Shown: piece after piece, positions 11,985 to 23,765 of the stretch
Numbering within the stretch: the first letter of the stretch is position 1
How the letters are laid out: every line of letters begins with the position of its first letter
Assembly (NCBI RefSeq): GCF_002303985.1
Contig: NW_019168481.1
Span: 1,240,001-1,304,000 of the forward strand
Source: Durio zibethinus
Lineage: Eukaryota > Streptophyta > Magnoliopsida > Malvales > Malvaceae
DNA: 64,000 nucleotides
Direction: 5' to 3'
The notes under the pieces: generated by a model
Seen by the model: only the letters and a program-made list of their open reading frames with translations
The model's database searches: none
Told to the model about the DNA's origin: nothing
Program-made: the position numbers and the translations under genes

Positions 11985-12895
11985 TCTGCTGTTTCCTTGA
12001 CCTGGTAAAAGGAGGTTCTGAATCAGACTTTTTCTCTCTTCTTTGGGACCATTTTTTTTTCCATCCTGATAAAGCAGTGGAATATGCTGATTTTGCCTAA
12101 GAACAGAATCTACTGAAGGTTTATGTAAGTTTGCAATGAAATGCAAACCTTTAATTTTATAATACTCGAATCTCACCTCAAGATATTTTGAAAATTTATT
12201 ATGATGTATATATATAATGATCCAAATTTATACTTATGAAATAATTTTTATAAGACAAAATTATAATACTCTCCGATTGGATAATATCTTACAAATTTGG
12301 TATAACTCTCCACAAATCTTCTCTTTCCAGCAACCTTCTTTTGACCCTTGTCATAGATTTTCACCTTTAGTTTGCCTTTAGCAGACACAGCTGAACGTCT
12401 CAATTCTTAACCAAGGCTCCTTGACCATGTTCAGAGCTAAAAATATGTATAACTTCTAGTAAGTAAGATATTTCTTCTGACAATAACCAAAAAAAAAAAA
12501 AAACAAATTTGATCTCATCCGGGTTTTTTTCTGACCGATGTCCCACAGAGTTATCCCTTTAGCTTTGGTGCTGCCTGAAAAACCATAGATGCATGCTTGG
12601 TAGATATGAGCATGTAAACTTTGTCTTAAGAGCTCTGAAATGGGCATTTTTTGCTCCAGGAATCTGAATGCTGTTTCCAGGCTAGCTGGTTTGTAAGATT
12701 CAACAAGCTGCTACCATAGGCAATGAGGCAAAGCACCATCTAGCTGACCCCTGAGACAAATTTTAGTGCAACAATGTTCATCTGATATTATGGTTCTGCT
12801 AGAGACATTAACACCATGCATCATAGTAGACCTTCATCAGGTAAAAACCACTAGCTTCATTCCCCATCATAATATCTGTGAAAAGTTAAACAATA
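11985..12895 (-). pseudogene. Degenerate partial NOP58 copy (tandem duplicate)
   Basis: Segments align in the same order and strand with the intact NOP58 at 14.05-15.09 kb. 12045-12115 matches the end of the last exon and its neighbourhood ('agcagtggaatatgctgattttgcctaagaacagaatctactg'). 12330-12415 matches the GKPKIEVYDKDRKKG exon. 12530-12800 matches the large Nop-domain exon ('ctttggtgctgcctg', 'actttgtcttaagagctctgaa', 'aatgaggcaaagcacca'). 12870-12890 matches the acceptor 'taatatctgtgaaaa'. Introns are retained, so it arose by DNA duplication and not retroposition. Frames are broken by many substitutions and indels, and the Lys-rich tail is almost gone. Confidence 0.8.
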
Positions 12896-13847
12896 TAATT
12901 AAAACAAGAAGAGGAAGAAGAAAATCATAAGGCATTACCATCATTGTTGTCTTCACACGAGATAATATCACTATTGCCATTCCGCCCCCGAAGGCCGGGG
13001 TTTGCTCATAATTTTAATCTTTCATTTTCTACAATTTTCTACATAAGGCAATTATGCTATTGTATAAGAACTGGAGATGAACCTGTCAAGGAAGATCCTA
13101 GCAGGGCTTCCGTTTTGTCAGTTTGGGTACTGCTTCCAAGGCGTCCAGGTGTTTTTAAACTTTGTGCCATGAAAGCGTGACCAATTTCTGAAGAAAGTTA
13201 ATAACATATGTCAAACCAACAAGTAAAACTATCCATGAGACATTCTGGCAATGGCAACTTCAAGAACATAGCAACCGATCTATTTCAAGTTTTTGTTTGG
13301 TACAAAAGAAACTATCACCTGAAAATTAGAGGAGTTATGTAGATATTGAAATTTGAATATCATATCTATTGAATATCATCTCTTAAAAATAATAATTACA
13401 TAAATTAATTAAATTAAACTCCAAATTCTATTATTTCAAGTTTCAAAGTTTGTAATACCAATTACATGTTATTATCGTGTAAAAACTTGGAAAACATACT
13501 TTTTTTTTAATTTCTTTTTCTACATTGCAATTAACCAAAATGAAGATGAGGTCCAAGTGCACCAATACAATAAAGCTGGCTAGTTTCTCGTATTATTCAT
13601 AGGGAAAATGAAGGCTTTTGGTTACCATTTCCATATCATTGCAAAAGAAAATTAAAAAAAAAAAATTCTGATATTCCCTTGCAATTGCATCCATGAGGAA
13701 GTTGAAAATACATCAAAGTTAGGTTTAAAGAACACTACCAGATAATTATCAACTCAACAAAATGTCACATTTTACAAGCAGAAGTGCCTAAGCCTATATT
13801 ACCCAAAACTTGTTTGGCAGCCAATCACCACAAACTCTGGATTTTTC
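12896..13847. other. Intergenic / NOP58 3' flank
   Basis: There is an isolated plus-strand open stretch around 13066-13180 (RTGDEPVKEDPSRAS..., ending LPRRPGVFKLCAMKA and TGA) that reads more like protein than the surroundings. No splice acceptor or partner exon is convincing, so it is not called as a gene. The rest is non-coding. Confidence 0.35.
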
Positions 13848-16800
13848 TCAATCCTCACTTCTCTTCTTCTTCTTTTTCTCTTTCTTGGTCTGCACTTCAG
13901 TTTCTTCTTCTTCCGCATGCTTTCTTTTCTTCTTTTTCTTCACTCCTACTTCAACATTCTCCCCATCCTCAGCCTGATATTTCTTCTTTTTCTTCTTTTC
14001 CTTTTCCTTTGGAGATGGCTCTTCACTTTCTGGTTCATTTCCATTAGTTGGCAAACCTGCCTCCTGATCAGCTTTCTTCTTCTTTTTCTTCTTCTCTTTC
14101 TTTTCTTCAATAGCAGGAGCTTCTGCTTCCCCTGCCTGAGAAGGTTCTACTTCAACCTTTTTCTTCTTCTTTGGGACTGTGTCTTGCTCATCAAGAGCAA
14201 TGGAGTTTGTTGTTTGCCCAAGAAGAGAATCTGCTGCAGGATTGTAAGTCTGTATACAGCAACTGTGTCAAAATAAACCACCTAAAGAAGGACAAAAAAA
14301 CACTAAAAGCAACAAATGATGAAATTCAGATGCAGAAACCTTGGCCAGAGTTATCAACCCAGCCCCCTTCTTCCTGTCCTTGTCATAGACTTCAATCTTA
14401 GGCTTGCCTTTAGCTGAACCAGCAGATCGTCCCAATTCTTTTCCTTCAAGAGCCCTTAATCTTGCTTCAAGCTACAAAGTATAGAGTGCAAGAAATACCT
14501 TACATTTTTTTTGGAAAGGGGGAGGGGGGGCGCACGGGGAAAAATAAGCCAAACACAAGTTTATGATTTACCTTGGCTCGGTTCTCAAGTCCCATAGAGT
14601 TATCTTGGTCGTCTCCAAGGGCATCACATCTAATTGCCAATGCAGCCTTAGCAGCAAGTGATCTGGAAATCTTCCCCTTGTGCTTTGGTGCTGCCTGACC
14701 AACCAAGGATGCATGGTAGATAAGCCCATATTTGGGAGTTGAATGCTTTGTCTTAAGAGCTCTGAAGAGAGCCTTTTCGGCACCAATAATCTGAACAGTA
14801 CTTCCAGGCTGCTTTGCAAGATTTAACAAGCTGCCACCATGAGCAATGAGGCGAGCACCAACAAGTTCGCCAACAAGAGCAGTCAAGTTTGGTGCAACAG
14901 TGTTCATTCGGCTCTTTAAATAATCATACAGCTGAGCTCTGTATTCAGCAAGTGACAGAACCTGATCACATAGTTCTTTAATATTCATAAGATCAAGGTC
15001 ATTAACTTCAGTTCCCATGGATATGACTGCTGTCTCCTTTAATTCTGTCTCAACTTCTTCTGGTAATATCTGTGAAAATTTAAGCAACAAAACTCTGTAA
15101 AAAAAAAGGAAAAAGTTTCCTTCAAGCACTTCATGTCAAGCTCAACAGTGAGGACAATACGATTTTTCACAAGCTACTGGCAAGCTTCATATTGATGGAC
15201 TGGAACACTTGGTAAACAAGCTTGAGGTATTAACTTACTGATTAGTGAATCAAAAGTCTTACCTCAGAGAAGTCAAGCTTGGCGGCATTAGCACGGTCAC
15301 CCATTAGCTTCACTGTCTTGGCATAAAGGATATTGTCCTGTACAATCTTGGTAAGCTCTGGAAAATGCCAACCATACCATTCGTGAATCCTCATTGCATA
15401 TATGTTGAGCTCTTTATCAAGATCATCAAGCAAGCCAATGGCTTGAACAATCATTGTATCAACCTAAAACAATACGAGTAAAGTATACTGTCACAATAGC
15501 TCTAGAGAATCAAATGTCTTAAAATTAAGTAAGTTCTTTAAAAACAGAACAAATATTAGATAGCACATGAATTCCACCTTATAGTGGCACACCATCACCC
15601 CATATTAATGCCTCTATCATGAAACTTCAAAGCCAAATAAGAGAGATGCAATTGCTTTCGAAGAGATTAATGCTTTTAAGCATTTTGAGAGAATAAGACA
15701 TAAAACATAAACAGGAAATTCTTTTTTAATGAGTCCTTAATCAGTATCTTATATAACACCATATTACTTACACGTTAAAGAATTAGCTTTAGGAAAATGC
15801 TCAACTCATTTTACATTTTTTATTGCTTCATCCAGTGATCAATAAGGTCACTGATGTCAAATCAAACAACTGCAATGATCTACTGCCTAGACTGTAAACT
15901 GAAATTTTACCTTGCTAAACTTAACTCTCCTCTGGAGTCTTGAATCTTACACCAACTTATTTATATACTACTATCATTGGGAATTGTTCAACGAAGTCCT
16001 CACAGAAAAAGCTCCCCATTCTAAAGGAAACAGACAATGCTTAATCAAGGGAACAAGAAATTGTTATTACTTATAAGTACCTTATCAGCACTGAACTTCA
16101 GCTTATATCTAGACAGGCTATGAGACAAACCCAAACTCATCGGAGCCAAATCTTGAGCACCTAGACCAGATATGAGTTCTGTCAACTGAGTTCTCACACC
16201 TCTCAGCAACTCCATAACAGCGGTATTGTGAATGCAATCAATTTTCTGCAGACAAGTAATTACTTCTATTTAAATAAGATTCAACTGAATGGAACAGAAA
16301 GAATATCACCATAGAATCCCCATATGAAGAGTATTAACAGACCAGTTTTTCCTTAATTGCATTTCCAAGCTTTGAATCAGCCACTCCTAATGTTTCACCA
16401 TTGCAATGAGCACGCAAGAATTTGCGTAGACCTTTGCTGGGTGTGCTTTCAAGTAGTTTGGTTGCGGCTTCCAAAGCTTCTGCTGTGTTTTCAAACTTGG
16501 AAAAGGCTTTCAATGACACAACCTAACAATATTAAAAAAAATTGATCAGCTCCTTAGTTAAAGGAGATCCATAAGGCATGATACTAACATGAAGGAAACA
16601 AATTTGCTCACAAACCCTAAAAAGTCATACCTTTCTTGCTGAGTCAGCAGCCAAGAATTCCTTTGACAAGTCCTGCAACAACAAAACCCAAATTTCAATA
16701 CAAACTTGGAACTGAAAAGTTCCATAAACTAAAACATAAAGCCACTAACTTCATTTAATCAAAGTACTTTGTACACAGTTCATAACCCCATAAAAAAAGC

Positions 16801-16919
16801 ATCTTCCTCTTAATGCTCACAAGATTTGAAGATGAAATTACCTCAACTTTATTTAGCTTCCCTTCATCCAATACTTTGAAAAGGGCAAAGCCCGCCGGAG
16901 TCTCGAACAACACAAGCAT
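13848..16919 (-). CDS. NOP58: Nucleolar protein 58, box C/D snoRNP core
   Basis: Eight coding exons, leftward: 16919-16842, 16673-16632, 16522-16343, 16245-16081, 15463-15263, 15069-14572, 14471-14340, 14249-13848; every join keeps frame, giving 565 residues. The N-terminus MLVLFETPAGFALFKV is the NOP5NT domain. NOSIC and Nop domains follow, including the conserved block GARLIAHGGSLLNLAKQPGS and GAEKALFRALKT. The last exon encodes a long Lys-rich KKE/KKK tail, the typical NOP58 nucleolar tail, of about 130 residues. NOP58 pairs with NOP56, fibrillarin and the 15.5K protein to guide 2'-O-methylation of rRNA and pre-rRNA processing in the nucleolus. A decayed copy lies 1 kb downstream. Confidence 0.96.
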
Positions 16920-17400
16920 TTCTCAATCTTCCAAAAAAAAAAAAAAAGACCTGAGAAACTATAACCATAAACTTACTGTTAACAACATAATCAAACTTCA
17001 AGTTCAAACCACTAAACTTAGAGGCCCAAATCATGAAAAAAAAAATTATCCAGATCATAAAATTACCTCTTTAATTCGTAATCACAAACAAAACTGCTAA
17101 AAATACAATATTTAGGCGTTTTTAAAGGAACCCATTAGAGTTGAAGTTACAGAAAACAAAACCAAGAATCCCAATTAGCATCATCACAAAGAAGTAATAG
17201 GAAACCAATATTAAACAAACAAGGTAATGAGCAGTGATGAAATGCAACCTTGTTCAAGAAGAAACCCTAAATTCCTTTACCTAAGTCCTGGTTTGGTCTG
17301 CTTCGTTGTTGAAAAATAAAGAGGGAGTGATGGCGGTGAACGGAGGTTTAGGGTTTTAAACCACCGCTTATATAGCCGTATTATTCATAAGGGTACTTTG
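16920..17400 (-). promoter_or_regulatory. NOP58 promoter and leader: telo-box, TATA box, 5' UTR intron
   Basis: On the minus strand, CTATATAAGC (17375-17366) is a good TATA box. About 10-20 bp downstream is AAACCCTAAA (17356-17347), a telo-box typical of plant ribosomal and ribosome-biogenesis genes. A donor at 17280 (TTAG|GTAAAG) and an acceptor near 16928 (GGAAG|ATTGAG) suggest a 5' UTR intron of about 350 bp ending just before the ATG. Confidence 0.6.
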
Positions 17401-18028
17401 GTAATTATGTTAAAAGTCCCACCGGTAAAATCAACAGAATTGACGACGATGATGACATCACAAACTTTACTAAAACTAATCATAGCCGTTCATAGTAGTA
17501 TACTTTAAAACAAAAGTGATTTAAACCAAAGAAATAATTGTTCATTTTGAGAGAAAATAATTTGAACTATTCACAAATGATGAATAAATAATAATGAATT
17601 AAGGCTAATTTTTTAATTATTAAAATATTTATTTATTTTTTTTTACATATTTTTATATAAGTTAATAATAATCACATTTTGTTTATAATAATAATAATGC
17701 TAATAAAAAATAAAATTTTAATGTTCATGCCTTCAAATTCTTTGAATCATAATAGATTATTATTCAAAACATAATATTAAAAATAAAACTATTTCACTAA
17801 TACAAAAAGGATCATTAATCATTTATATATTTTATATCATAATTTATTTAATTTTATTTAAATGGTTATATAACATAAAACAAATAATCTTAAAATCATT
17901 CACCACATGCATATATAAGTGATTAATATTAATCAAATATTTTATTTTTTAAAATATAAAATGCAAAAATGAGGTCGTAGTTAAAAATAAAATGCATCCT
18001 GTGGTATCTATGGACTATTATACTCCAT
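17401..18028. other. AT-rich intergenic spacer
   Basis: Lies between the NOP58 promoter and the 3' end of the DRB gene. Simple AT-rich sequence; no gene or clear repeat seen. The part next to 18028 is probably DRB 3' UTR. Confidence 0.5.
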
Positions 18029-20976
18029 TTACATGCTAAGCTTATTAAGTTCTGAAGCTGCAGTTGACACATCCTCAGGTGCTGTATCTTTCTTCTCTTT
18101 GTCGGGCAACATTGCCTCCTGGTTGAAGCTTGGTGTTTGTCTTGGTTGTGGGGCTGAACACACTGGTATAACTGATCTTATTCTAACAGGCGGTGCCACC
18201 ATGGAACTGGAATGCATACCACCAAGATTGATTCTTTCAAACCTTGGTCTGGCTGAAAATGGTGGAGCTCCACTTCTCATTCTTGGGGGGACAGGCACCT
18301 GAGTTGTCAGCTTTTGCGTGTTCGGTCTTGTGGAAGATATTGGGCTGACTGTTCTGATCATCACAGGAGCTGCTGCCGAGGATGGTGTACTAGAATTTCT
18401 GTAACTGGCTCTTGGGGGATGCTGTGGTCTAAGATGAGAAGACTCGAAAGCATGTGGATTTTGAAACTGGTAGTTGACAGGCCGGGTACCAGCATCCAAT
18501 TTCCTATGACCATTTTCACCTTTGCTTTCCAAGTCAACATTCTTCTGTTTGTGATCTTCTTGTTTTGATTCCTCCATACCCAATTCAACATTAGTTTGAG
18601 CAGCAACAGGGGGATCTCTAACTACAGGCGGAGAGTGTTTGGATGATTCTTCTTTGACCTCCTCAGGTATCTCTTGAATAGTCACTGTAGACCTACCCAT
18701 GATTGGTTGTGAAGCTGTATGATTAGAGAAGCAAAGAGAAGGGCATGAGGTAGCAATTGCAAGCCTGGGAGCCGTAAGGATAGGCTTTTGGTCCCTAGCT
18801 TGAAATGACAGATGATGATCCGGATGTAAACTAGACTGCACGTATGGAAGAATCTGAGGGCTAGCAGCAGGAACTGGAGAAATGGGAAATGTAAACAGGT
18901 GGTTTTGAAGCTGTAATAATTGTTCGTGCTGCCACATTTGGTATATGGGCATGGCTATTTCAGGGGAAAAACTAGGGTAAGGCCAACTTTGACCCTGCAT
19001 AGAATATAAGCTTGGGGTTGGTGGGGTTAGGTCTATACATACATGAATTGATCTCTGCTTTTCATACTGACAATCATTTTGCAAAGATTGCATTGCTTCT
19101 GATGGTCGTAATGATGAAAGGAAACGAGCAATGACAACTTGCTCTTGTTCTTCTTTTCCTTTAGACTCCAATGAAGGTGATGAAGACGAAGATGAGCCAT
19201 GGTGAGACACTGCAGGCACAATGATATATTAGAATGTTCATGCTAAAGTTAAGTTAGGTTGGGGTACACGCAAAACATGCACACAAAAACACCTACAGAA
19301 TTAAGCGATTTAAGTAAAACTACAAGCCATAGAAATTGAATAAGAAAGTTTTCCACTAACAACTAACCATAAAATGATTTTTTAAGCTTTGATTGAAATA
19401 CTTTTGTTGTGAATGAATATAAAGAAACATATATCTAAAGAAATAGCATGGTATTATGTACTAATACTTATGTTTTCTTCATTGTCTAACCCCAAAAGCC
19501 CCCGCCCCTCCATGCGGTTGTTTGATTCTAAATGAAGTAGAGCCTTTAATAAAGAAGACAGGAATCATACATTTTCTCAAGGCTGACCATGCAGCCATTG
19601 CTGCATTCTTCTGCGCTTGTTTCTTAGTCCTAGCAGGTTCCCCCATAAAGCTCATCCCTCCAAGCTCAACCATTCCTGAAAAAATAGGAACATGGCCTGG
19701 TCCAGATCGAACAGTGGCGTAGACTGGAAGGTTTAAGCCAGCTCTATGAGCAGTCTCTTGAAGCAAGTTTTTATAGACACCAGTTTTATCCTGTGCAGTA
19801 CACACAAGCTCAAGATTTTATTTTATTTTATTCTCCTAGAACAAGCTGAACAAGTGAACAGCAATACAAGGACACAAATTAAGTTAGCCACAGATCCAGC
19901 TCAAAGAGAGGGGGGAATACACTTAAGCACCCAGATTTTTTCCAGCATCCCCATCACTTATATAGAACTACAATTGGTAATGTAATGGATTCAAAAACTT
20001 CCTATAAATAGATCAGCAATTTTGAATAAGTCATCAAAAACCAAATCCAGAAAACATCGTTTTAAAAGGAAAGCTTTAACACAATAAATATGCTATGCAA
20101 GCATGCAGATATTTGAACCACAAGGTATTTTAAACCTCAGATACCAACACATAATGTATGGTTGCAACTAAAATCTTCCAACTGAGGACTGTCAAATCTC
20201 ATCAAGTTCAAGGATGCACCAGATGATTACCTCAACTTCTAAATTAAACCCTTACATATATTCCATTTTTCAACAATAAAAACAAGTTAAGTCATTGCTT
20301 CCTTAATTTAAGTTTAAGATATGGTATTGGCATCTCTAAGGTTGACAAGTTACCAAAGAAAAAGCATTGTTAATAGAGATAAAAAATGCCAACACAAAGA
20401 AGGTGTTCTTCATTAGTCAAAATCAATCTGAGAAATACTTAAAACAAGAGTAGGTTTTGGTAGATATGGTCAGTTAGCTGTTACTGAAGCTTAGTTGAAG
20501 ATGAATCAAATTGAAGAGTTAGATCTCCAAGAACACTGGTACAGATCATTAATATCATCCATTAAGAGGAACTAAAAGTTACTGTTTTGTCTTTGACAAT
20601 GATCAAAGCAGTGCCTAAGACTAGGAAGAAGCATGACAACAAAATGATTGCTGATTGCAAATTTCGGTAGGAAACTGGCATCTAGGTAGCTATAACTAGG
20701 AAAAGAATAAAACTTCAGTTGAATGCATACCAAAACTCTTGCAGCCAATGCTCTGGACAGGCCTCTGTTGGCAAGTGTATTTAGAGCTACTTCGGCTGCA
20801 GCATGTTCTGCGTGTCTCAAAGTAAAGCATAACATAGGGCTTTCAAAAGTCTCTCCATTAAAGTTGACAGTAGCTTTAAATCGAGGAGCATGATCAGGTC
20901 CTTCCCGGATGCATGAATAAGACGGCAGATTAAAGCAACTTCTTTGAGCCAACTCTTGCAATTGGTTCTTATACAT
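18029..20976 (-). CDS. Double-stranded RNA-binding protein, DRB2/3/5-like
   Basis: Three coding exons, leftward: 20976-20731, 19790-19571, 19209-18029, giving 548 residues with consistent phases (0, then 1/2). The start MYKNQLQELAQR is the usual DRB start; an in-frame ATG 12 nt upstream lies across the probable acceptor and is less likely. Two dsRNA-binding motifs sit in tandem: residues 1-70 (FNLPSY, PDHAPRFKATV, AEHAAAEVAL) and about 86-155 (GVYKNLLQE, GPGHVPIFSG, KKQAQKNAAMAAW). The remaining ~390 residues are low-complexity, rich in Pro, Ser and Gln, with many Arg-Thr/Pro patches near the end. DRB2/3/5 proteins act with Dicer-like enzymes in small-RNA production and antiviral silencing. 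The C-terminal extension is long compared with Arabidopsis DRB2, DRB3 and DRB5. Confidence 0.9.
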
Positions 20977-22040
20977 ACCTAGACACATAAGACTTATATC
21001 TGCCAGAAGATATAACCACTGAAGACCATACTGAAATTTTCAACCCTAAAATTGAAATGAAAAATCAATGATTTAACTTCTCTTTCATCTAAAACATTTA
21101 GTAACCAAAAAACACAAAAGGAAGATAAAAAAAAAAACAAACAAACAAACTAGTATTCTATTATCAAATCTTTACTTTTCTTCCAGGTAATGTAAGATTT
21201 CATCAAATTCTCAAGTGTCCCTCTCAAACTGTATAGAAAAAGATAAATCCAGAATTAATCAAAACAGCTAAAAAAAACCAATGGACCAAATTCCACATTT
21301 ATCAATCTAACATCAAAATCCGTATAACAAGATCATAGGACTCATAAGAAACTTAAAACCTCCATTTGGCAGCTAATAAACTGTTCAAAATCTTATTATA
21401 GTTCAAATGATCAAAATTAAGAAACCTAAAACTCCATTGGGCAGCTAACAAACAGTTCAAATAAGGTGCTTTTGACTATAGTTCAAATTATCAAAACCAC
21501 CGAACTTGCAAAGACCTGCATTTTCTTTCCGTTTTCTACACTTTCTAACCAACCAAACAAAACCCAAAGTTTCAATAACACCCGCCAGAATACCAAAAAA
21601 AAAAAAAAAGCACCTTGTTCACATGATCTAAACAACCAAATTCGTAAATAAAACAACATAACAATTCAAAGCAAAGAAAAAAACAAAATTTTAAACATAA
21701 ATCAATCTGCGTATAAACCAAAATTTAAATATGAAAAAAAAAAAAGAAAGAAAAGGGTAACTGACCTTCTGGGAATCTAAGCTTTCTCGGTATTTCTTTA
21801 TTCTTGAGTACTTCAAAAAATCTCGGGAAAATGATCGGAAAAAAATCTGGGTTTTAGTGAGAAAGTAATGCTACTAGTAAAAAAAAATTGAAATTTCACT
21901 TCATTCCAAAATATAAAAGAATTTTTTTTTTCTGTTGAAATTTTGGTTTCTCCGTCTAAGGTTTTAGAGAGTGACGATGACAAAAAGATGCGAAATTTAC
22001 AAACAAAAAAGCAAACTTTACGAATTTTATAGTGCGTGAT
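20977..22040 (-). promoter_or_regulatory. DRB leader: 5' UTR intron, leader exon and promoter region
   Basis: A donor (CCAGAAG|GTCAGT) at 21764 and an acceptor (GTCTAG|) just before the ATG at 20976 mark a 5' UTR intron of about 780 bp. The leader exon runs upward from 21765. The region from about 21005 onward is repeated at 23.77 kb, so this leader is present twice, but the coding exons only once. Confidence 0.5.
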
Positions 22041-23765
22041 GTTATATATATATAAAATAAATTTTTCCTACTTGGAAATTGAAATTAAAATTAAAATAGT
22101 ATTTTTACTTTTAAAATACTAGCTTTTGATTTTTTTTTTTAATTTTCAATTTACATACTTTAACACTGGTAATTTTTTTTATAATTTTTTCTCCGAACTT
22201 CAATTTTTTGTTATTTTTATTTCTTATTAATTATTAATTATCATATTTAAAATTATCAAATCCACGGACAAAATCACATAATGCTAATGTCTATCTTCCA
22301 ATATGTACTACAATCAAACCAAAACTCCATCTTTATTCTCTGAAGTTAAGATGCATGAAAAGAAAAGGAATTACAAGAAGGATTCTTAGCTAAATAGAAA
22401 ATATCATTAGGGAAAGCTTATTGTAGTACATAACATGGGCATCCCTTAACACGACTTCATTATAATGACACCAAACAAACTATATAAAGTTGCTCAAAAG
22501 CAGGTATGAAACAGAGACACAGGTGGATTGACCACAGTTGATTGATCCCATAGGAAATACTTATATCAGTGCTTAAGCCTAGTTTAATAATAATAATAAT
22601 GATAATGTTAATAATCTCCAATAGTTTCTTTTCATACTGTTGTGCCACGATATTTTCTTGCAGCCTCTCTGCTGTCAATAGTTCTGGTATAATTGTCCGT
22701 TGGACGAGATGAAAAATTGAAGTTGCCATATCTCCTTTCAGCTTCCTTGCTGTCAATGGTTTCAGGGTAGGTATTTCTCTTTGGCCTTGTTGAGGCCGTT
22801 CCTGTATACCTGGAAGGTGGAGGAGTAATACCTGAAGAAGGGTTGACAGCTTCCTTCAAGTATCCGATGGCTGTGTTGATGTCGCTTGTTGGTTCGCTGA
22901 GGTTAGCCCCTTGTCCCGCTGACCCTGCCCCATTACTTGGCTTACCCCATGCACCACCGGTGCTCATAGTTGGCTCCAGATATTTCTCTCTTTTGAAGGG
23001 ATCATAATAGTTATCTCTTAGGGTATAACCACTTGGATTCTGCCCTTCCTTGCTCGACTTACTTTGATCACCAGAACCAGGCTTAGCATGATATGAAAGA
23101 GGATTAGGCCTCTGAATCGAATTTGTAAGACTTGAAGGCCCATACTGTTTATCTTCTTGAGAGCAAACATGATTGGAAGAACTATTCCACTTACCCGGAT
23201 CAACATCACCAAAGTCAATCAGAACATCAACTTTCACAGGAGTGCTTTGTTTGTATCCAGGGACAAAATTAGGTACCTCAACGATCTCGGTTTTTGTAAC
23301 ATATACCTGCTGGGACACAAGATCCGAGGTATAGCTTGTTTTGCTCCATTCCTCTTTCCTTGGAGGTACAGTACTATTGTCGGTTACGTAGCCCCCCAAA
23401 TATGTATAACCATGACCAGACATTTCCGAACTCTTAAGGTTGGAAATTTCCTTTCGTTTTTCAAACCACTCTTCGAAATTTTCCTCACTTATCAATGATG
23501 TTTGAAGCTCTCCTTATATAGAAAATTTTGTTCTTTAGCTTAAAACTGAATGACGAAAGATTCAACAACATCTTTTGTGTGGGAATTATGTTCTTTTCAT
23601 TTTTTTTTTGGATAATGACTTCCATTTGCTTCCTGAAATATGCAATCCGATAACTATTCCGATAAGAAATGGTCCTTCACTCTGTAGAATATAGGGTCCA
23701 AAATTTTATGAGAATAAAAGAAAAAAGAAAGAGAGAATCACTTTAACTTGATGTGACCTCTGAAG
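21005..23765. repeat. Tandem duplication, copy A (DRB leader plus adjacent gene)
   Basis: The unit begins at 'gaagatataaccactgaagaccatactg' and runs through the DRB leader, the AT-rich spacer, the gene at 22632-23495 and its upstream flank ('tttaacttgatgtgacctc'). Copy B starts immediately after, at about 23766. Identity by eye is very high over the leader and the flanks. Confidence 0.88.
22632..23495 (-). CDS. Unrecognised plant protein, copy A of duplicated pair
   Basis: Single uninterrupted frame of 287 residues ending in TGA. The first ATG gives a charged leader, but an in-frame ATG at 23423 (MSGHGYTY) is the start shared with copy B and may be the true one, giving 263 residues. The protein is hydrophilic, with no signal peptide or membrane segment. 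It is rich in Ser, Gly, Pro and Tyr. Two related motifs close the C-terminus: TIDSKEAERRYGNFNF and TIDSREAARKYRGTTV. Other visible blocks are STVPPRKEEWSKTSYTS and VPNFVPGYKQSTPVKVD. I do not know the family. Its neighbour copy at 27419-27976 has lost the middle and one of the motifs, so this copy looks closer to the ancestor. Confidence 0.7.
   Translation of the reverse strand: MISEENFEEWFEKRKEISNLKSSEMSGHGYTYLGGYVTDNSTVPPRKEEWSKTSYTSDLVSQQVYVTKTEIVEVPNFVPGYKQSTPVKVDVLIDFGDVDPGKWNSSSNHVCSQEDKQYGPSSLTNSIQRPNPLSYHAKPGSGDQSKSSKEGQNPSGYTLRDNYYDPFKREKYLEPTMSTGGAWGKPSNGAGSAGQGANLSEPTSDINTAIGYLKEAVNPSSGITPPPSRYTGTASTRPKRNTYPETIDSKEAERRYGNFNFSSRPTDNYTRTIDSREAARKYRGTTV

Noticed and set aside
13784..14276. 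Hydrophobic plus-strand frames rich in Phe/Leu/Ser
   Set aside because: They are antisense to the Lys-rich tail of NOP58 (AAG codons read as CTT/TTC).
15464..16080. Possible intronic box C/D snoRNA in NOP58
   Set aside because: C-box-like and D-box-like words occur only on the antisense strand and with a weak C box; no terminal stem was seen.
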